In this document: piece after piece, positions 61,701-64,000 of the stretch
Layout: each line of letters opens with the position of its first letter
How positions within the stretch are numbered: the stretch's first letter is position 1
Position numbers and translations under genes: made by a program
From: Otis tarda
Taxonomy: Eukaryota; Chordata; Aves; Otidiformes; Otididae
DNA: 64,000 bases
Direction: 5' to 3'
NCBI GenBank assembly: GCA_026413225.1
Contig: CM048554.1
Location: 91,491,963 to 91,555,962 of the forward strand
The notes under the pieces: model-generated
What the model was told of the DNA's origin: nothing
Seen by the model: only the letters and a program-made list of their open reading frames with translations
Databases searched by the model: none

Positions 61701-64000
61701 ATATGACAAAAACAATCCCTTCTTCAGTGCTTCTACGCAACAAAGTTCCATTCTGTATACTCATTTGCTAATGGGGCAGTCACTGAAACACATGAAGAAA
61801 GAAAATCTAAAATGACACAACATGCAAACCAAAGGGGAGATTTTAAATAGCAATAACAGATCATTTAAAAATAAGATGTGCCTCTTTAAGCTCGTAGAGT
61901 TTGAACAAGTAGGAATTCTAATTTGAGCAGAATACTGCTCATATCTCAAGCTTTGCAACTTGAAGCGTCTTGTATCTTTGTAGGAAAAAAAAAAAAGACA
62001 GAAAGGAGAAAAGCTGAGTAAAAAAATTCTCTAAAATCGCAGATTGTCTCTTCCTTCTGATGTATGCCAGTATGCTCTCTTGAAAGGCAGACAAAAAGCT
62101 TTCACTTTGCCATTTTCATTTTTCTGAATCACAGCTCAATTAGGAACAAAAAAGTTTTACTGTAGCTGTTAGTACCCGTTACTATTGAGGGGAATACCAG
62201 TACGGGATTGCCCTGGCACTAGCTGTACACCACGGGTGACAGGATACCGGGCTATGTGAATCTTCAGCTTGAACCAGTTCATTGGTATGTAAACAAAGGA
62301 ACAAGCAATGATACCACACAGAGAGATTTATTCTCACTGATCATCATACCCAGGTCTCTTCAGGTACTCCAGTCACAGTTACAGATTGGGCTGACAGTGG
62401 GGGGACTGGGATGCAGCCATAAGAGATCAACGAGTCAGCAGGGAGCAGCAGTTTGAAAAAGCTCAAGAATGAATTGACTTCACTGCTGGTAAAAACAAGA
62501 GCACAGACGTTTGCAATTAGTATTTTACACCCATCTTAAAAGAAATGTGTCTGTGGGTAATTGTAGACCAATAAACTTTCATACTAGCTGAGCTACTTAA
62601 AATTACTACTTACAAAAGCATTAAATATTTTATGAAAGGAATAAAATGGTACTTCTGTTAGAGAAAACCAGGCCCATCATAGAGGCCTGTGTCATCTAGG
62701 CTCTATTTGAATTGTCAAAAGTATATTGACAAAGCTCTTCTCAAGATCTAGTTAAGGACCAACGTGCCAAACTTCTCTAAAAAATGATCCTGCTGATTTG
62801 ACTCTCTGCTGCCTACCTCACCTACACATGTGCTCTCTGCTCCTTTGAGATGAAAGCTGAAGACACAACCTCATTCAAATGTGACTTTTGTAGTATCTGC
62901 TGTCCCTGTGACTGTGGTTGATGTTCTCTGGTCAAGCTGAAGAAGGTGCTGAAAAATAAAGCACATTTATTTTCAGCTGTAAGGGTCTTATGTCCAGCTG
63001 TCTGTAAAGTCTATTATTTTTCAGTTGATCTAATGGATGTTATTCTACAAACATCATTTATTTGTGCTCATACATGGCATGAGTGAGTAGGCTTCTTTTT
63101 CAAGACATTATCTGCCAAAATTCAGTAATTAATCTAACCCTTGAAAAGAAAAAGGATCTCATCTAGAGAGTCTTCACAAACATTTCTACGCTTGCAAAAG
63201 AACTGTGCTGCAGCAGATATCACAGAAAATCAGTTCTAACAAACTTTGATAAAACCTTAGAGGATCCAGAAATATTTGACACAAAATAGCCCAGAAGCAT
63301 TGGAAATAAAGCACTGGATAAGAGGATGGTAAAATAATTTGTTTCATAATGCTGAATCTAATCAGCATAGGCAAAGATCCCTTCATTTGATGTAATTCAG
63401 ATGAAGCCTAAAAGTCATTATAGATTCTCCCTAAGAAATACATAAAATACCTCATTCTTTGTGCATCAAAACCAGTAACTGACATACAGACATATAGCAT
63501 AATCCTCTGAAAAACTGACTCTCCGCCACCAAGAAAGATGACTGAAATTAAATTTGAGATGAAAACAGACTGCCACTTGTTTCATCCTCATGTCAGTCAC
63601 TTGGATCATCAAGCAAACAATATTCTGGATAAAAGCTAGACAACAACAAGACAAGTTAGGCTGTTAGAGCTCCCCCACCAATATCAGAGATTTAGTGTTT
63701 CATTACCAGAATCGCGGGGGAAAAAAGAGACCGAAAATACCATATAGAGATGGAAGTGCTGTGCTCTTAGGCTGAGAGTACCAGGCGTCAGGTTTTACAA
63801 ATGTACAAGTTTGCATGGCACAGGTGCCACTCTTACACTTAAAACAATGCAGAGAAGCTGAATGTCCCAAAGATTATTTTATCCCAGGTCTGCTGTAACT
63901 ATGAATCTTGTAGAGACTTTAGATATGGCTTCTTTTGTAGCACACTGCATTCTAATTATTCTACAGTCAAAAATATGTTCTTCAGATTATATTGGTGGTA
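61701..64000. other. Downstream sequence with no recognised gene
   Basis: AT-rich, with short open frames only (none above 66 codons). A long 3' UTR of IMPG1 may run into it. No repeat family is recognised. Confidence 0.65.

Noticed and set aside
61524-64000. Search for a neighbouring gene (MYO6 or HTR1B, the usual IMPG1 neighbours)
   Set aside because: No frame or motif of either is visible at either end of the window.

Overview
This is a stretch of bird nuclear genome, about 40% GC, AT-rich and mostly intronic. The class assignment rests on CR1 LINE 3' ends with their tandem ATTCTATG-type tails, on LTRs of avian endogenous retroviruses, and on the protein sequence of the one gene present. 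The LTR types suggest a neoavian bird rather than a galliform, but I cannot name the species.

The window carries a single recognisable protein-coding gene, IMPG1 (interphotoreceptor matrix proteoglycan 1, also called SPACR), on the + strand. Its start codon is at 4011 and the inferred stop codon ends at 61523. I reconstruct 18 coding exons. All splice sites are GT..AG, all phases join, and the summed length is 3144 nt (1047 codons plus stop). In order the protein has a signal peptide, a conserved N-terminal Cys-containing region with an RTKR site, SEA domain 1, a long Ser/Thr/Pro-rich mucin-like segment, SEA domain 2 with a GSVIV cleavage-type motif, two EGF-like domains, a transmembrane helix with a basic stop-transfer sequence, and a cytoplasmic tail of about 83 residues. 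Human IMPG1, as I know it, has one EGF-like domain and no membrane anchor. The architecture seen here is that of the paralogue IMPG2, and this is the main biological point of the window.

Layout: 1-244, decayed LTR on the - strand cut by the window edge; 245-4010, upstream intergenic region with a candidate photoreceptor homeobox site; 4011-4077, exon 1; 4078-18108, intron 1 with a complete solo LTR (9193-10339, flanked by a perfect 5-bp target duplication), an (AAAG)n tract and two short palindromic or repeat structures; 18109-38283, exons 2-12, including a 21-nt microexon and a possible 30-nt cassette exon; 38284-52404, a 14.1-kb intron with a CR1 fragment; 52405-61523, exons 13-18, with a longer CR1 fragment in intron 14; 61524-64000, 3' UTR and downstream sequence.

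I found no second gene, RNA gene or CRISPR array. Most other open frames are short chance frames or lie inside transposon relics.
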